A DNA stretch of 64,000 nucleotides from Accumulibacter sp. (lineage in GTDB: Bacteria > Pseudomonadota > Gammaproteobacteria > Burkholderiales > Rhodocyclaceae): contig NZ_JAZKUG010000001.1 of the NCBI RefSeq assembly GCF_036625195.1, positions 992,001 to 1,056,000 on the forward strand, read 5' to 3'. The translations under genes and the position numbers were made by a program. Positions 16,716-25,329 of the stretch are shown piece by piece. Position 1 is the stretch's first letter. Each line of letters begins with the position of its first letter. The notes below the pieces were generated by a model that saw only the letters and a list, made by a program, of their open reading frames with translations, was not told the DNA's origin and did no database searches.

Positions 16716-17795
16716 CTAGCGCTTGCTGAAAATGTAGTTGGTGTACGAGCCCTCGGCGACCCGCATCCAGAGGATCTGATCGTCCATGAACTTCTTGTAG
16801 TCGTCGTACACCTTCTTGAATTCGGCATTCTTTGCCGATGTCTCGGCGTAGAGCTCCATCGCGGCCTTGTAGCAGGCGTCCATGACTTCCTTCGGGAACT
16901 GCTTCAACACCGTTCCCGAGCCGACGAGCTGCTTGAGCGCCGTCGGGTTCCTGGCGTCGTACTTGGCGACCATGTCCACGTGCGCGTCGGCGCAGGCGAT
17001 CTGCAGGATGGTCTGGTATTCCTTCGGCAACTCGGCCCACTTCTTCAGGCCGACATAGGCCGTCACCTGCGGACCACCCTCCCACCATCCCGGGTAGTAG
17101 TAGAACTTGGCGACCTTGTTGAAGCCGAGTTTCTGGTCATCGTACGGGCCGATCCACTCGGCCGCGTCGATCGTCCCCTTCTCGAGCGCCGGATAGATGT
17201 CGCCACCCGGGATCTGCTGCGGTACGGCACCGAGCTTGCTGAGGACTGCGCCGGCGAAGCCGCCGATGCGGATCTTCAGCCCGTTGAGGTCAGCCACGGT
17301 CTTGATTTCCTTGCGATACCAGCCGCCCATCTGGGTCGTCGTGTTGCCGCAGGGAATGGTCATGATGTTCGACTTGGCGAAGAACTCGCCAAGCAGCTTG
17401 CCGCCGTTGCCGTGGCGCATCCAGGCGTCCATCATGCGATTGGTCATGCCGAAGGGAACCGCAGTCTCCAGCGCGTAGGTCGGGTCCTTGCCGAAGAAGT
17501 AATAAGAGACGGTATGCCCCATTTCGACGGTGCCGTCCTTGACCGCATCGAAGACGGCCGGACCGGGAACGATCTCGCCGCCGGCGAAAACCTGGATCTG
17601 GAACTTGCCGCCAGTCGCTTCGGCAACCCGCTTGGCCATGACTTCGGCACCACCATAGATGGTGTCGAGGCTCTTCGGGAAGCTCGAGGCCAACCGCCAC
17701 TTGATCGTCGGCGCATTCTGGGCGATCGCCGGCATGGCCATGGTGCCGGCGGCCAGGCCGGCACCGGCATTCTTCAAGAACGAACGTCTTTCCAC
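16716..17795 (-). CDS. dctP: TRAP transporter substrate-binding protein (DctP family, Tat-exported)
   Basis: A periplasmic binding protein of about 359 residues. It starts with a twin-arginine signal (ERRSFLKNAGAGLAAG) and a cleavage region near MPAIAQ, so it is exported folded. The body begins WRLASSFPKSLDTIYGGAE and includes the WEGGP region and the RIGGFAGAVLSKLG segment that contains the DctP-family arginine. These features recall the TakP type, which binds pyruvate-like 2-oxo acids; the substrate is inferred. I start it at GTG 17795, eight bases after AGGAG, rather than ATG 17816, which overlaps that site. It converges with dctQM and ends at a shared terminator. Confidence 0.88.
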   Translation of the reverse strand: MERRSFLKNAGAGLAAGTMAMPAIAQNAPTIKWRLASSFPKSLDTIYGGAEVMAKRVAEATGGKFQIQVFAGGEIVPGPAVFDAVKDGTVEMGHTVSYYFFGKDPTYALETAVPFGMTNRMMDAWMRHGNGGKLLGEFFAKSNIMTIPCGNTTTQMGGWYRKEIKTVADLNGLKIRIGGFAGAVLSKLGAVPQQIPGGDIYPALEKGTIDAAEWIGPYDDQKLGFNKVAKFYYYPGWWEGGPQVTAYVGLKKWAELPKEYQTILQIACADAHVDMVAKYDARNPTALKQLVGSGTVLKQFPKEVMDACYKAAMELYAETSAKNAEFKKVYDDYKKFMDDQILWMRVAEGSYTNYIFSKR

Positions 17796-17867
17796 GACTT
17801 GGTCTCCTCTCAGCATTGTTGTCAGGGAATTGCACGGCGATTATAGCCAAAGCAGCCGCGCTTGCAG

Positions 17868-17903
17868 CAAGGCATTGCTGCTGCAGGCAGCGGCAATGCC
17901 TTG
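17868..17903 (-). terminator. Inverted repeat between pmbA and dctP
   Basis: CAAGGCATTGC (17868-17878) and GCAATGCCTTG (17893-17903) form a perfect 11-bp stem with a 14-nt loop. It lies 15 bp past the pmbA stop and about 70 bp before dctP. No T-run follows on the minus strand. It could terminate pmbA or act as a dctP operator. Confidence 0.45.
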
Positions 17904-17917
17904 ATCGGCGTGGCAGA

Positions 17918-19291
17918 TCAGTCACCCGCCACCTTCATCTGCTCGATCAGGATCGAGCCGACCCGCTTCGAGCCGCGAACGACGACGTCCGTGCCCACCG
18001 CCGCGATGTTCCGGAACATGTCGCGCAGGTTGCCGGCGATGGTGATCCCTTCCACCGGGTGCGCAATGACACCACCATCCACCCAGTAGCCGGCAGCACC
18101 GCGCGAATAGTCCCCGGTCACGTAGTTGACGCCCTGGCCAAGCAGCTCGGTAACCAGCAATCCGCGCCCCATCTTGCGCAGCAGCCCCGGCAGATCGCGT
18201 TTGCCCGGGCGGACGATCAGGTTGTGACAGCCACCAGCATTGCCGGTGGTCTGCATTCCCAGCTTGCGGGCACTGTAGGCGCTGAGGAAATAGCCCTGCA
18301 GGCGTCCGCCTTCGACGACTTCACGGTCACGGGTGGCGACGCCATCGTTGTCGAAAGGGCTGCTGGCAAGCGCACGTGGCAGGTGTGGCCGCTCGCTGAT
18401 GTGCAGCCTGCGCGAGAAGACACGCTTGCCCAGGCTGTCGATGAGGAACGAGGTGCGGCGATAGAGGCTGCCGCCGCTCGCGGCGTGCACGAAGTTGCCG
18501 ATCAGCGATGCCGCCAGGGGTGCCTCGAACAGGACCGGCACCTTGCAGGTCCGGATCTTGCGTGCTCCGAGACGCGACAGAGTGCGTTGCGCCGCGCGCT
18601 CGCCGATCGCCTCGGCTGAAGCAAGCGCCAGCGGGTCGCGTGCGACCTCATACCAGTCGTCGCGCTGCATGCCATCGTTCGTCCCGGCAATCAATGAGCA
18701 GGACAGGTAGTGGCGCGAACTCGGGTAGCCGGCGATGAAACCGAGGCTGTTGGCGGCAACGAACTGCCCCTCCTGGAGCGAAACCGTGGCGCCCTCGGAA
18801 TTGCTGATCTCGGGGCTGACGGCGAAGGCGGCCTGCTCACAGCGACGAGCGATCGCGACGGCATCATCGACCGAAAGCATCCACGGATGATAGAGGTCGA
18901 GGTCCGGCTGGCGGTCGGCATCGGTCGCCAGCAGCGCGGCATCGGCGAGACCGGCGCAGGGGTCCTCGGCGGTGAAGCGGGCGATGTTCAGCGCCGCCTC
19001 GACGGTTTCACGAACCGCCTTGGGCGAGAAGTCGGAGGTGTTGGCATGCCCCTTGCGCTGGCCGAGGTAGACCGAAACGGAGACGCCTTTGTCGCGGTTG
19101 TACTCGATGGTCTCCACCTCACCGCAGCGCACCGTCACCGACTGCCCAAAGCCGGTCGACACATCGACCTCGCAAGCGCTCGCTCCCTGCCGGCCGGCGT
19201 GCGCGAGGACGTCGCTCGCCAGTTCGCGCAACGTATCGAGGCTGTGGCTGAAACGTGATTCGCTGCTGGCGGGCGCGTGTGGACGGGACAT
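17918..19291 (-). CDS. pmbA: PmbA/TldE metalloprotease partner
   Basis: A 457-residue member of the TldD/PmbA family, similar in length to the E. coli protein (450). With TldD it forms a cytoplasmic metalloprotease that trims microcin-type peptides and degrades the CcdA antitoxin. The stretch LGQGVNYVTGDYSRGAAGYW is the strongly conserved C-terminal motif. The zinc-binding HExxxH of TldD is absent, as expected for the PmbA half. ATG 19291 is preferred; the frame runs further upstream without family similarity. It is divergent from darP, a frequent pairing in betaproteobacteria. Confidence 0.93.
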   Translation of the reverse strand: MSRPHAPASSESRFSHSLDTLRELASDVLAHAGRQGASACEVDVSTGFGQSVTVRCGEVETIEYNRDKGVSVSVYLGQRKGHANTSDFSPKAVRETVEAALNIARFTAEDPCAGLADAALLATDADRQPDLDLYHPWMLSVDDAVAIARRCEQAAFAVSPEISNSEGATVSLQEGQFVAANSLGFIAGYPSSRHYLSCSLIAGTNDGMQRDDWYEVARDPLALASAEAIGERAAQRTLSRLGARKIRTCKVPVLFEAPLAASLIGNFVHAASGGSLYRRTSFLIDSLGKRVFSRRLHISERPHLPRALASSPFDNDGVATRDREVVEGGRLQGYFLSAYSARKLGMQTTGNAGGCHNLIVRPGKRDLPGLLRKMGRGLLVTELLGQGVNYVTGDYSRGAAGYWVDGGVIAHPVEGITIAGNLRDMFRNIAAVGTDVVVRGSKRVGSILIEQMKVAGD

Positions 19292-19385
19292 GAGGTCTGC
19301 CGTGGGACGAAAGCCGCTATCATAGCAGTTCCGGTGGCAGCCGCCCGGCCAGCCGGCGGTCGACCACAACCAACGCCCGGTGACG

Positions 19386-19943
19386 ATGAGCAGCCATAGC
19401 ACAACCGCAGACAGACACGAAGATCCGCAACCGGAGTCGAAGACGAGGCGCAAGCGCGCGATGCTGGAACTGCAGGAACTGGGCGAGGAGCTCGTCGCAC
19501 TGCCCGCTGACCGCCTGCGCCAGGTCGAACTGCCCGAGGATCTGCGGCTGGCCGTCGCGCAGGCACGCGGCATGGCGCGTCACGACGACGCGCGCCGCCG
19601 CCAGGTGCAGTACATTGGCCGCCTGATGCGGGCCGTCGACCCACAGCCGATTCGTGCCGTCCTCGCGGCAGTGCGCGGCGACTCCGCCGACGAGACGGCG
19701 ACGCTGCACCGGATCGAGCGCCTGCGCAGCGAGCTGCTCGCCGATGAGAGGCTTCTGTTCACGATCGCCAGCCGCTCGCCGTCGGTCGACCTGCAGCAGT
19801 TGCGCTCGCTGCGGCGGGCAGCCCTCGCCGAGCAGGAGCAGGGCAGACCGCCACGCAGCCATCGTGCGCTGTTCCGGCTGCTGCGCGAGATCGATGGGAA
19901 AACGGCAACGGCAGAGGGGGGGGCGGACGATGAGCGGGAATGA
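19386..19943 (+). CDS. darP: DarP/YjgA 50S ribosome assembly protein
   Basis: A 185-residue, highly charged helical protein of the YjgA (DUF615) family. In E. coli the protein associates with late 50S precursors and helps fold the peptidyl-transferase centre. The core is recognisable from KTRRKRAMLELQELGEEL and the RHDDARRRQVQYIGRLMR segment. I use ATG 19386; the in-frame GTG two codons earlier is possible. The last 14 nt overlap the start of mog. Confidence 0.9.
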   Translation: MSSHSTTADRHEDPQPESKTRRKRAMLELQELGEELVALPADRLRQVELPEDLRLAVAQARGMARHDDARRRQVQYIGRLMRAVDPQPIRAVLAAVRGDSADETATLHRIERLRSELLADERLLFTIASRSPSVDLQQLRSLRRAALAEQEQGRPPRSHRALFRLLREIDGKTATAEGGADDERE

Positions 19944-20559
19944 ACAGTTGCTGGTCGGCCTGGTGTCGATCAGCGATCGCGCCGCACAGGGGGTCTATCC
20001 GGATCAGGGGCTGCCAGCGCTCGAAGAGTGGTTGCGGCTTGCGATCAGCAGCGCCTGGCGAAGCGAAACGCGCCTGATTGCCGATGATCGCGCGACGATC
20101 GAGCAGACGCTGATCGACCTCGTCGACCAACTCGGCTGTCATCTCGTCCTGACCACCGGCGGCACGGGACCGGCCGCCCGTGACCTGACTCCAGAGGCGA
20201 CGCTGGCCGTGGCCGACAGGCTGATGCCGGGCTTTGGCGAGGAGATGCGGCGCATCAGCCTGCACTTCGTGCCGACGGCGATCCTGTCGCGCCAGGTGGC
20301 GGTGATTCGTCGTCAGGCCCTGATCGTCAACCTGCCCGGACAACCGAAAGCCATCCGCGAGACGCTCGAGGGACTCCGGGCAGCAGATGGCAGCGTCCAG
20401 GTCAACGGCATCTTCGCTGCCATTCCCTACTGCATCGACCTCCTTGGCGGTCCTCGCATCGAGACGCGACAGGAGGTCGTCAAGGCCTTTCGGCCAAAAT
20501 CGGCGGCGCGGTCGCAGCCCGGCGATGGCGCCGCGGCTTCTCAGCCGGCAGGCTCCTGA
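19930..20559 (+). CDS. mog: Molybdopterin adenylyltransferase
   Basis: A 209-residue MogA-type enzyme that adenylates molybdopterin before molybdate insertion. The family signature TTGGTGPAARDLTPEAT is intact, followed by the conserved PG(F/M)GEEMR element. The C-terminal 25 or so residues are low-complexity. Molybdenum cofactor is needed by the nitrate reductase encoded at 50347-53082 in this window. It overlaps darP by 14 nt, and its 3' end overlaps the convergent PilZ gene by 19 nt. Confidence 0.9.
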   Translation: MSGNEQLLVGLVSISDRAAQGVYPDQGLPALEEWLRLAISSAWRSETRLIADDRATIEQTLIDLVDQLGCHLVLTTGGTGPAARDLTPEATLAVADRLMPGFGEEMRRISLHFVPTAILSRQVAVIRRQALIVNLPGQPKAIRETLEGLRAADGSVQVNGIFAAIPYCIDLLGGPRIETRQEVVKAFRPKSAARSQPGDGAAASQPAGS

Positions 20560-22073
20560 CGGAAGCGGGCGATCTCGAAATCACCGCCGCTCTCCTCGAC
20601 CTCCAGCGGCACCAGCACACTGGGGCGGCCATCGAGGCTGAGGTCGAGGTTGTCGCGAACCTGGAAGCCGCCAAGCGGCAGGAGGACGCGCAGCACGTCG
20701 GCAACGCCATGTTCATCGCCAAGATGGATGCCGGGGATGGCCACGGCGGCGGCGAAGCCGCTGCGCCGCGGCCGCAGGTCGACGCTTCTTGCCCGCCTCG
20801 ACAGCACCTGCACGCCGACGGTGGCGGCACCATCAGGCAATGAGCCCAGCCGCCTGACGACACCGAGAAGCCAGTTGTCGCTCCCTTCGGCCCGCATGCA
20901 GAGCAGGGCTCCCAGGCGCACGCGGCCCTCGGACGAGCGGTCGAGCAGCGCGCGGAAACCACCGAGGCTGATGTCGTCGACCAGCCATTGTTGCCGCGCC
21001 GGATCCTCCTGCAGCTGCAGGGTGGCCCCGGCGAAGACCATGTAGCACTGCTCGAAGCCCTCGAACACCGTCATCTGCGTCCTGATGGCGTGCCGTCGGT
21101 GCTGCCGCTGCGGTGGCTGCAGCGCCCAGTAGGGTCGCAGGTGGCGCATCACGGCGAGGACCGTCTTCGGCGGGTACTCGCCGCCGAGATTGAGGTCCGT
21201 CGGCAACTCACCATGTTCCAGGCGATGGATCAACTCGTTGAGTCCAGCCAATGCCGGCACGGGGGAGAGATAGCGCAGGCTGGGGCGGATCATGCCCGGT
21301 CGCCGGCCCAGTCGGGTGGGCGGCTCGCCAGTGGCGGCGTCGATCCAATAGACACTGTCCGCACGCGGCGTCGGCAAGAGGACGAAAGAGGAGAGGAAGT
21401 GGGCGATCAGGCGGTCGGCAAGCTCGATCTGCTCCGGCAACAGGCCGTCCATCGACGACGAGCAGAAGACCAGGGCATGGATGTACTGCTGCTGGGCGCT
21501 GGTCAGACCGTGCTGTGCCGGATAGAGCTGCAGCGACTTCTGCGCGTAGCCACCTTGCTCGGCTGCCAGATAGCTCGCGCCCAGCGCCTGCCAGACTTCC
21601 GCACCGGCGGCGGCGTAGCGGAACGCGAGCCACTTCAGCTGACAGCGACGCGCCGCGAGCAGGCGCGCCTCGATCAGGGGAAGTGACGCCTTGAGTGCAT
21701 CGCTGCCCTTGCTGCGCGGTTCCAGCCGTGCGCGCGACAGACACAGCGCGTAACTCGCTGCGACTTCGACGCAGAAAACGTGGCAGCGCGTCCAGATGCG
21801 GCCTCGCTCGGCCGGAGAGAGGTGTGGCGACTGCACGTAGTCCCGCCCCAGACGACGCAGATGCGGCTGGGCGGCCTCATCGAGCTGGCGCAGGACATCG
21901 AAGTAGCGATCGACGCGGAAGTTGCGGGCATGCTTGAGCGACTCGAACCAGGTCGTCACCTCCTCGACGGCGTTGGCGGGCCGGGCGACCAACAGCTCGG
22001 CGACGATCCGCTTCAACTCCTTGCCATCAGCCAGCGGATGGTCGGGACGCTGCGGGAACAGGTTGAGAATCAT
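20541..22073 (-). CDS. PilZ-domain protein with a helical N-terminal region, function unknown
   Basis: A protein of about 510 residues. I do not recognise the first 330 residues, which look soluble and helical. The C-terminal part contains a PilZ-like c-di-GMP-binding signature: RQHRRHAIR (RxxxR) followed about 55 residues later by DISLGG (DxSxxG). A second beta-rich stretch follows, ending DLSLDGRPSVLVPLEVEESGG. Both ligand motifs look complete, so binding is plausible. I start at ATG 22073, which gives MILNLFPQRPDHPLADG; ATG 22127 is an alternative. It is divergent from thyA and converges on mog. A c-di-GMP effector of unknown output is the best description. Confidence 0.7.
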   Translation of the reverse strand: MILNLFPQRPDHPLADGKELKRIVAELLVARPANAVEEVTTWFESLKHARNFRVDRYFDVLRQLDEAAQPHLRRLGRDYVQSPHLSPAERGRIWTRCHVFCVEVAASYALCLSRARLEPRSKGSDALKASLPLIEARLLAARRCQLKWLAFRYAAAGAEVWQALGASYLAAEQGGYAQKSLQLYPAQHGLTSAQQQYIHALVFCSSSMDGLLPEQIELADRLIAHFLSSFVLLPTPRADSVYWIDAATGEPPTRLGRRPGMIRPSLRYLSPVPALAGLNELIHRLEHGELPTDLNLGGEYPPKTVLAVMRHLRPYWALQPPQRQHRRHAIRTQMTVFEGFEQCYMVFAGATLQLQEDPARQQWLVDDISLGGFRALLDRSSEGRVRLGALLCMRAEGSDNWLLGVVRRLGSLPDGAATVGVQVLSRRARSVDLRPRRSGFAAAVAIPGIHLGDEHGVADVLRVLLPLGGFQVRDNLDLSLDGRPSVLVPLEVEESGGDFEIARFRQEPAG

Positions 22074-22241
22074 CGGTGAGCCGGCCTCGTCACGGGTCGC
22101 CAAGTTGGAAGAGCAATTGTAATGCATGCGAGCAGGAGCGAGGTCGCAGCCATGTCGGTCGGCAACATTACTGGGGCTTGGGGCAGGCCGTCACCCCAGC
22201 ATGGCTTACAATTGGGCACGGGACATCGGCTGGGGCAAGGG

Positions 22242-23063
22242 ATGAGGCAGTATCTGGACCTGATGCAGCACGTGCTGGACAAGGGCTGCGCGAAGGGGGA
22301 CCGTACGGGCACCGGTACGCGGTCGGTGTTCGGCTGGCAGATGCGCTTCGCGCTCGACGACGGCTTCCCCTTGCTGACGACAAAACGGCTTCATCTGCGC
22401 TCGATCGTGCATGAGCTGTTGTGGTTTCTGCGCGGGGAGACGAACATCCGCTACCTGCGGGACAACGGGGTCCGTATCTGGGACGAATGGGCCGACGCGA
22501 ACGGTGATCTCGGGCCGGTGTACGGCCATCAATGGCGTCATTGGCAGACGGCAGACGGCAGACAGATCGACCAGATGGCGCAACTGGTCGATGGACTCAG
22601 GCACCATCCCGACTCACGCCGCCATCTGGTTACGGCGTGGAACCCGGGCGACGTCGAGCGCATGGCGCTGCCGCCCTGCCACGCCCTGTTTCAGCTGTAC
22701 GTCGCACCCGCGCCGGCCGACGACCGGGACCAACGATCCCGATTGTCCTGCCAGTTGTACCAGCGCAGCGCCGACATCTTTCTTGGCGTTCCCTTCAACA
22801 TCGCCTCCTACGCCCTCCTGACACTGATGCTGGCACAGGTCTGCGGCTACCGTGCGGGCGAATTCGTGCACACCTTTGGCGATGCCCACCTTTACAGCAA
22901 CCATTTCGATCAGGCGCGGCTGCAGCTGACCCGTGAACCACGCGGCCTGCCGCGGATTCGGCTGAACCCGGCAGTCGGAGACCTGTTCGCCTTCCGCTTC
23001 GAGGATTTCGAGCTCGCGGGCTACGATCCGCATCCGCACATTGCGGGGGCGGTTGCCGTCTAG
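22242..23063 (+). CDS. thyA: Thymidylate synthase
   Basis: A 273-residue ThyA that makes dTMP from dUMP with methylene-tetrahydrofolate. The catalytic cysteine is C146 in LPPCHALFQLYV. Other family motifs are DRTGTGT, HELLWFLRGETN and the nucleotide-binding RSADIFLGVPFNIASYA. The chain is 9 residues longer than the E. coli enzyme, mostly from an inserted stretch after the catalytic loop (PADDRDQRSR). ATG 22242 gives the standard start MRQYLDLMQHVL after AAGGG. It sits 9 bp before folA, the usual folate-cycle pairing. Confidence 0.96.
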   Translation: MRQYLDLMQHVLDKGCAKGDRTGTGTRSVFGWQMRFALDDGFPLLTTKRLHLRSIVHELLWFLRGETNIRYLRDNGVRIWDEWADANGDLGPVYGHQWRHWQTADGRQIDQMAQLVDGLRHHPDSRRHLVTAWNPGDVERMALPPCHALFQLYVAPAPADDRDQRSRLSCQLYQRSADIFLGVPFNIASYALLTLMLAQVCGYRAGEFVHTFGDAHLYSNHFDQARLQLTREPRGLPRIRLNPAVGDLFAFRFEDFELAGYDPHPHIAGAVAV

Positions 23064-23072
23064 GTGCCGGCG

Positions 23073-23603
23073 ATGATCTCGTTGATCGCCGTCGTGGCAC
23101 GAAACCGGGCGATCGGCAGGGACCAGCAGTTGCTCTGGCGCCTGCCCGAAGACCTGCGCCATTTCCGCGCGACGACCGGCGGCAAACCGGTGATCATGGG
23201 CCGGAAGACCTGGGAATCGCTGCCGGATGCCTTTCGTCCACTGCCCGGCAGGCACAACATCGTCGTCAGCCGGAATCCGGGCTACCGGCCGCCCGGCGCC
23301 AGCCGCGCAAGCTCGATCGAGGAAGCGCTGCAGATCGCCGGTGCCGCCGGCGAGGTGTTCGTCATCGGCGGTGCCGAGATGTATCGTCAGACGCTGCCGC
23401 TGGCGGACCGTCTGTACCTGACCGAGGTCGCCGCCGAAGCCAGCGGCGACGCATTCTTTCCCGAACTGCCGGCAGGGCAATGGCGGGAGGTTTCACGCCG
23501 CGTCGGTTCTTCGCCGGGCAGCAAGGGTGGCACCGTGCCCGATTTCGACTTCGTCATCTACGAACGGGCGCAGCGGCAGCTCTCGGTACCAGCGGCCTCT
23601 TGA
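23073..23603 (+). CDS. folA: Dihydrofolate reductase
   Basis: A 176-residue DHFR that regenerates the tetrahydrofolate consumed by ThyA. It shows SLIAVVARNRAIGRDQQLLWRL-type opening, the NADPH-binding IMGRKTWESL, the VFVIGGAEMY segment and the C-terminal DFDFVIYER. ATG 23073 is used; GTG 23064, nine bases earlier, directly follows the thyA stop and could also serve. It is co-transcribed with thyA. Confidence 0.95.
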   Translation: MISLIAVVARNRAIGRDQQLLWRLPEDLRHFRATTGGKPVIMGRKTWESLPDAFRPLPGRHNIVVSRNPGYRPPGASRASSIEEALQIAGAAGEVFVIGGAEMYRQTLPLADRLYLTEVAAEASGDAFFPELPAGQWREVSRRVGSSPGSKGGTVPDFDFVIYERAQRQLSVPAAS

Positions 23604-23691
23604 CCGGGGATTGGTGGTTGGCAGAGCTGATTGCCAAGGGCTCGGCAAGCGGATAGCATGCGGCCATCGTCCTTCGTGAGGGCCGCGGCAG

Positions 23692-24126
23692 ATGGCCGAA
23701 ACCCTGCACCGCTTTCTCGGCGCACCAGATGGCGCGGCAAAGGTCCTGGCGCACGCGCAACTGTTGCGCCGGCTGGACGACGTCTTCCGGCGTGTCGCGC
23801 CGGCGCACCTCGTGCAGGCGAGCAACCTGGCGAATTTCAAGTCGGGCATCCTGGTCATACACGCGCACAACGGGGCTGTCGCGGCGAAACTGCGACAGCT
23901 CGCGCCAACGCTGGCAGACGAAGTCACGCGACGGGGCATCGACTGTCGCGGCCTGCAGATCCGGGTCCATGCGCCGCTGACGCGCATCCCGACGGCAACG
24001 CCGCAATCCAGGCCGCTCACCGCCGGCAGTCGCGAGCGCCTGACTGCCCTGCGCGAGTCACTCCCCGCGTCGCCGCTGCGCCAGGCCGTCGAGCGCCTGC
24101 TGGCGCGGTCGGCTAGACAGGAATGA
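23692..24126 (+). CDS. DciA/DUF721 family protein
   Basis: A 144-residue protein of the DUF721 family, whose members include DciA, the loader or manager of the replicative helicase in bacteria without DnaC. The recognisable core is the KH-like region from about residue 40 to 95, with LANFKSGILVIHAHNGAVAAKLRQL. It lies near lpxC, where this family is usually found in beta- and gammaproteobacteria. Its 3' end overlaps the convergent small membrane gene by 14 nt. Confidence 0.8.
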   Translation: MAETLHRFLGAPDGAAKVLAHAQLLRRLDDVFRRVAPAHLVQASNLANFKSGILVIHAHNGAVAAKLRQLAPTLADEVTRRGIDCRGLQIRVHAPLTRIPTATPQSRPLTAGSRERLTALRESLPASPLRQAVERLLARSARQE

Positions 24127-24301
24127 CGGCGACCCGCTCGATGATCATCAGCGCAAAGACCAGCAGCGCGACGAGCAACGAGTAGCGAAAGAGCCGCCAG
24201 GAGAAAGTCAGATAGCGCCTGTCGCGGGTGAAGACGAAGAGCACGGCCCCCGCGGCCACTGCCAGCACCGTCAGGACGGCGAGCAGGCGGAGCAGCCACA
24301 T
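24113..24301 (-). CDS. Small two-helix membrane protein downstream of lpxC
   Basis: A 62-residue protein with two predicted membrane helices (about 3-24 and 38-58) separated by a basic loop, TRDRRYLTFSWRLFR. The ATG at 24301 lies 4 bp after the lpxC stop, so it should be the last gene of that transcript. I know no function. Its place directly behind lpxC suggests a link with the envelope, but this is only context. Confidence 0.65.
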   Translation of the reverse strand: MWLLRLLAVLTVLAVAAGAVLFVFTRDRRYLTFSWRLFRYSLLVALLVFALMIIERVAVIPV

Positions 24302-24305
24302 CCGC

Positions 24306-25235
24306 TCAGAAAGCCGGCGATTCCAGCCAGCGGGCCACGGCCTGCGGCGCCAGGTCACCGTTCTCGAAGCTGACGAACTCCCACGCCTCGGGGCTGGCCA
24401 ACAGCCTGCGCGCCAGCAGGTTGTTCAGGGCGTGTCCCGACTTGTGCGCGCTGAAGGCGGCCAGCAACGGGTGGCCAAGCAGGTACAGGTCACCGATCGC
24501 GTCGAGCACCTTGTGCTTGACGAACTCGTCGTCGTAACGCAAGCCGTCGGCGTTGAGCACGCGATACTCGTCGAGGACGACGGCGTTGTCGAGCCCACCG
24601 CCCTGCGCCAGACCGTTCTCGTGCAGCCACTCGACCTCCTGCATGAAACCGAAGGTCCGCGCCCGCGCCACTTCGCGCACATAGGAATGGTCGGCAAAAT
24701 CAATCGTCACGTGCTGCCCCGTGCGATCGATCGCCGGGTGGTTGAAGCCGATCGAGAAAGACAGCCGAAAGCCGTCGTGAGGATCGAGCCGGGCCCACTT
24801 CGCGCCGGCCGGATCGTCCTCGCGCACCTCGACGGGCGTCTTGATGCGAATGAATCGCTTGGCCGCCGGCTGTTCCTCGATGCCAACCGACTGGATGAGG
24901 AAGACGAAGGGCGAAGCAGAACCGTCGAGGATCGGCAGTTCGGCGGCATCGACGTCGACGAAGGCGTTGTCGACCCCGAGTCCGGCGAAGGCGGACATGA
25001 GGTGTTCGATCGTCCCGACCTTGGCGCCATCGCGCTCGACGCACGAGCACATGCGGGTGTCCGTGACGAGCAATGCCGATGCCGGCAGGTCGACAGGCGG
25101 ATCGAGATCGATCCGGCGAAAGACGATGCCGGTTCCCGGCGCCGCCGGACGCAGGCTCATGTTCACCTTGACGCCGGAATGGAGGCCGACGCCAGCCGCG
25201 CTGACGACAGCCTTGAGCGTTCGCTGCTTCAACAT
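24306..25235 (-). CDS. lpxC: UDP-3-O-acyl-N-acetylglucosamine deacetylase
   Basis: A 309-residue zinc enzyme for the committed step of lipid A synthesis. The first zinc histidine is H78 in KVGTIEHLMSAFAGLG, and the other ligands lie in the HKVLDAIGD motif. ATG 25235 gives the universal start MLKQRTLKAVVSAAGVGLHSG; the longer open frame upstream is not part of the gene. It follows ftsZ as in most proteobacteria, but a hairpin and an extended -10 element in the 94-bp gap suggest it has its own promoter. Confidence 0.96.
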   Translation of the reverse strand: MLKQRTLKAVVSAAGVGLHSGVKVNMSLRPAAPGTGIVFRRIDLDPPVDLPASALLVTDTRMCSCVERDGAKVGTIEHLMSAFAGLGVDNAFVDVDAAELPILDGSASPFVFLIQSVGIEEQPAAKRFIRIKTPVEVREDDPAGAKWARLDPHDGFRLSFSIGFNHPAIDRTGQHVTIDFADHSYVREVARARTFGFMQEVEWLHENGLAQGGGLDNAVVLDEYRVLNADGLRYDDEFVKHKVLDAIGDLYLLGHPLLAAFSAHKSGHALNNLLARRLLASPEAWEFVSFENGDLAPQAVARWLESPAF

Positions 25236-25251
25236 GTGTCTGAAAAAAGGA

Positions 25252-25305
25252 GGGAATCGGCTGATTCTAGCACAGGCCGGGCGGCCCGGACAGACGCCGA
25301 TTCCC
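25252..25305 (-). terminator. Inverted repeat after ftsZ containing an lpxC promoter element
   Basis: GGGAATCGGC (25252-25261) and GCCGATTCCC (25296-25305) pair perfectly and enclose a second small hairpin (CCGGG/CCCGG). On the minus strand the stem is followed by TCCTTTTTT, so it can terminate ftsZ transcripts. The loop contains TGC-TAGAAT (25264-25272), an extended -10 that could start lpxC mRNA about 20-30 nt before its ATG. Confidence 0.55.
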
Positions 25306-25329
25306 GCAGAGGAGGCATGGAGATCGCGT

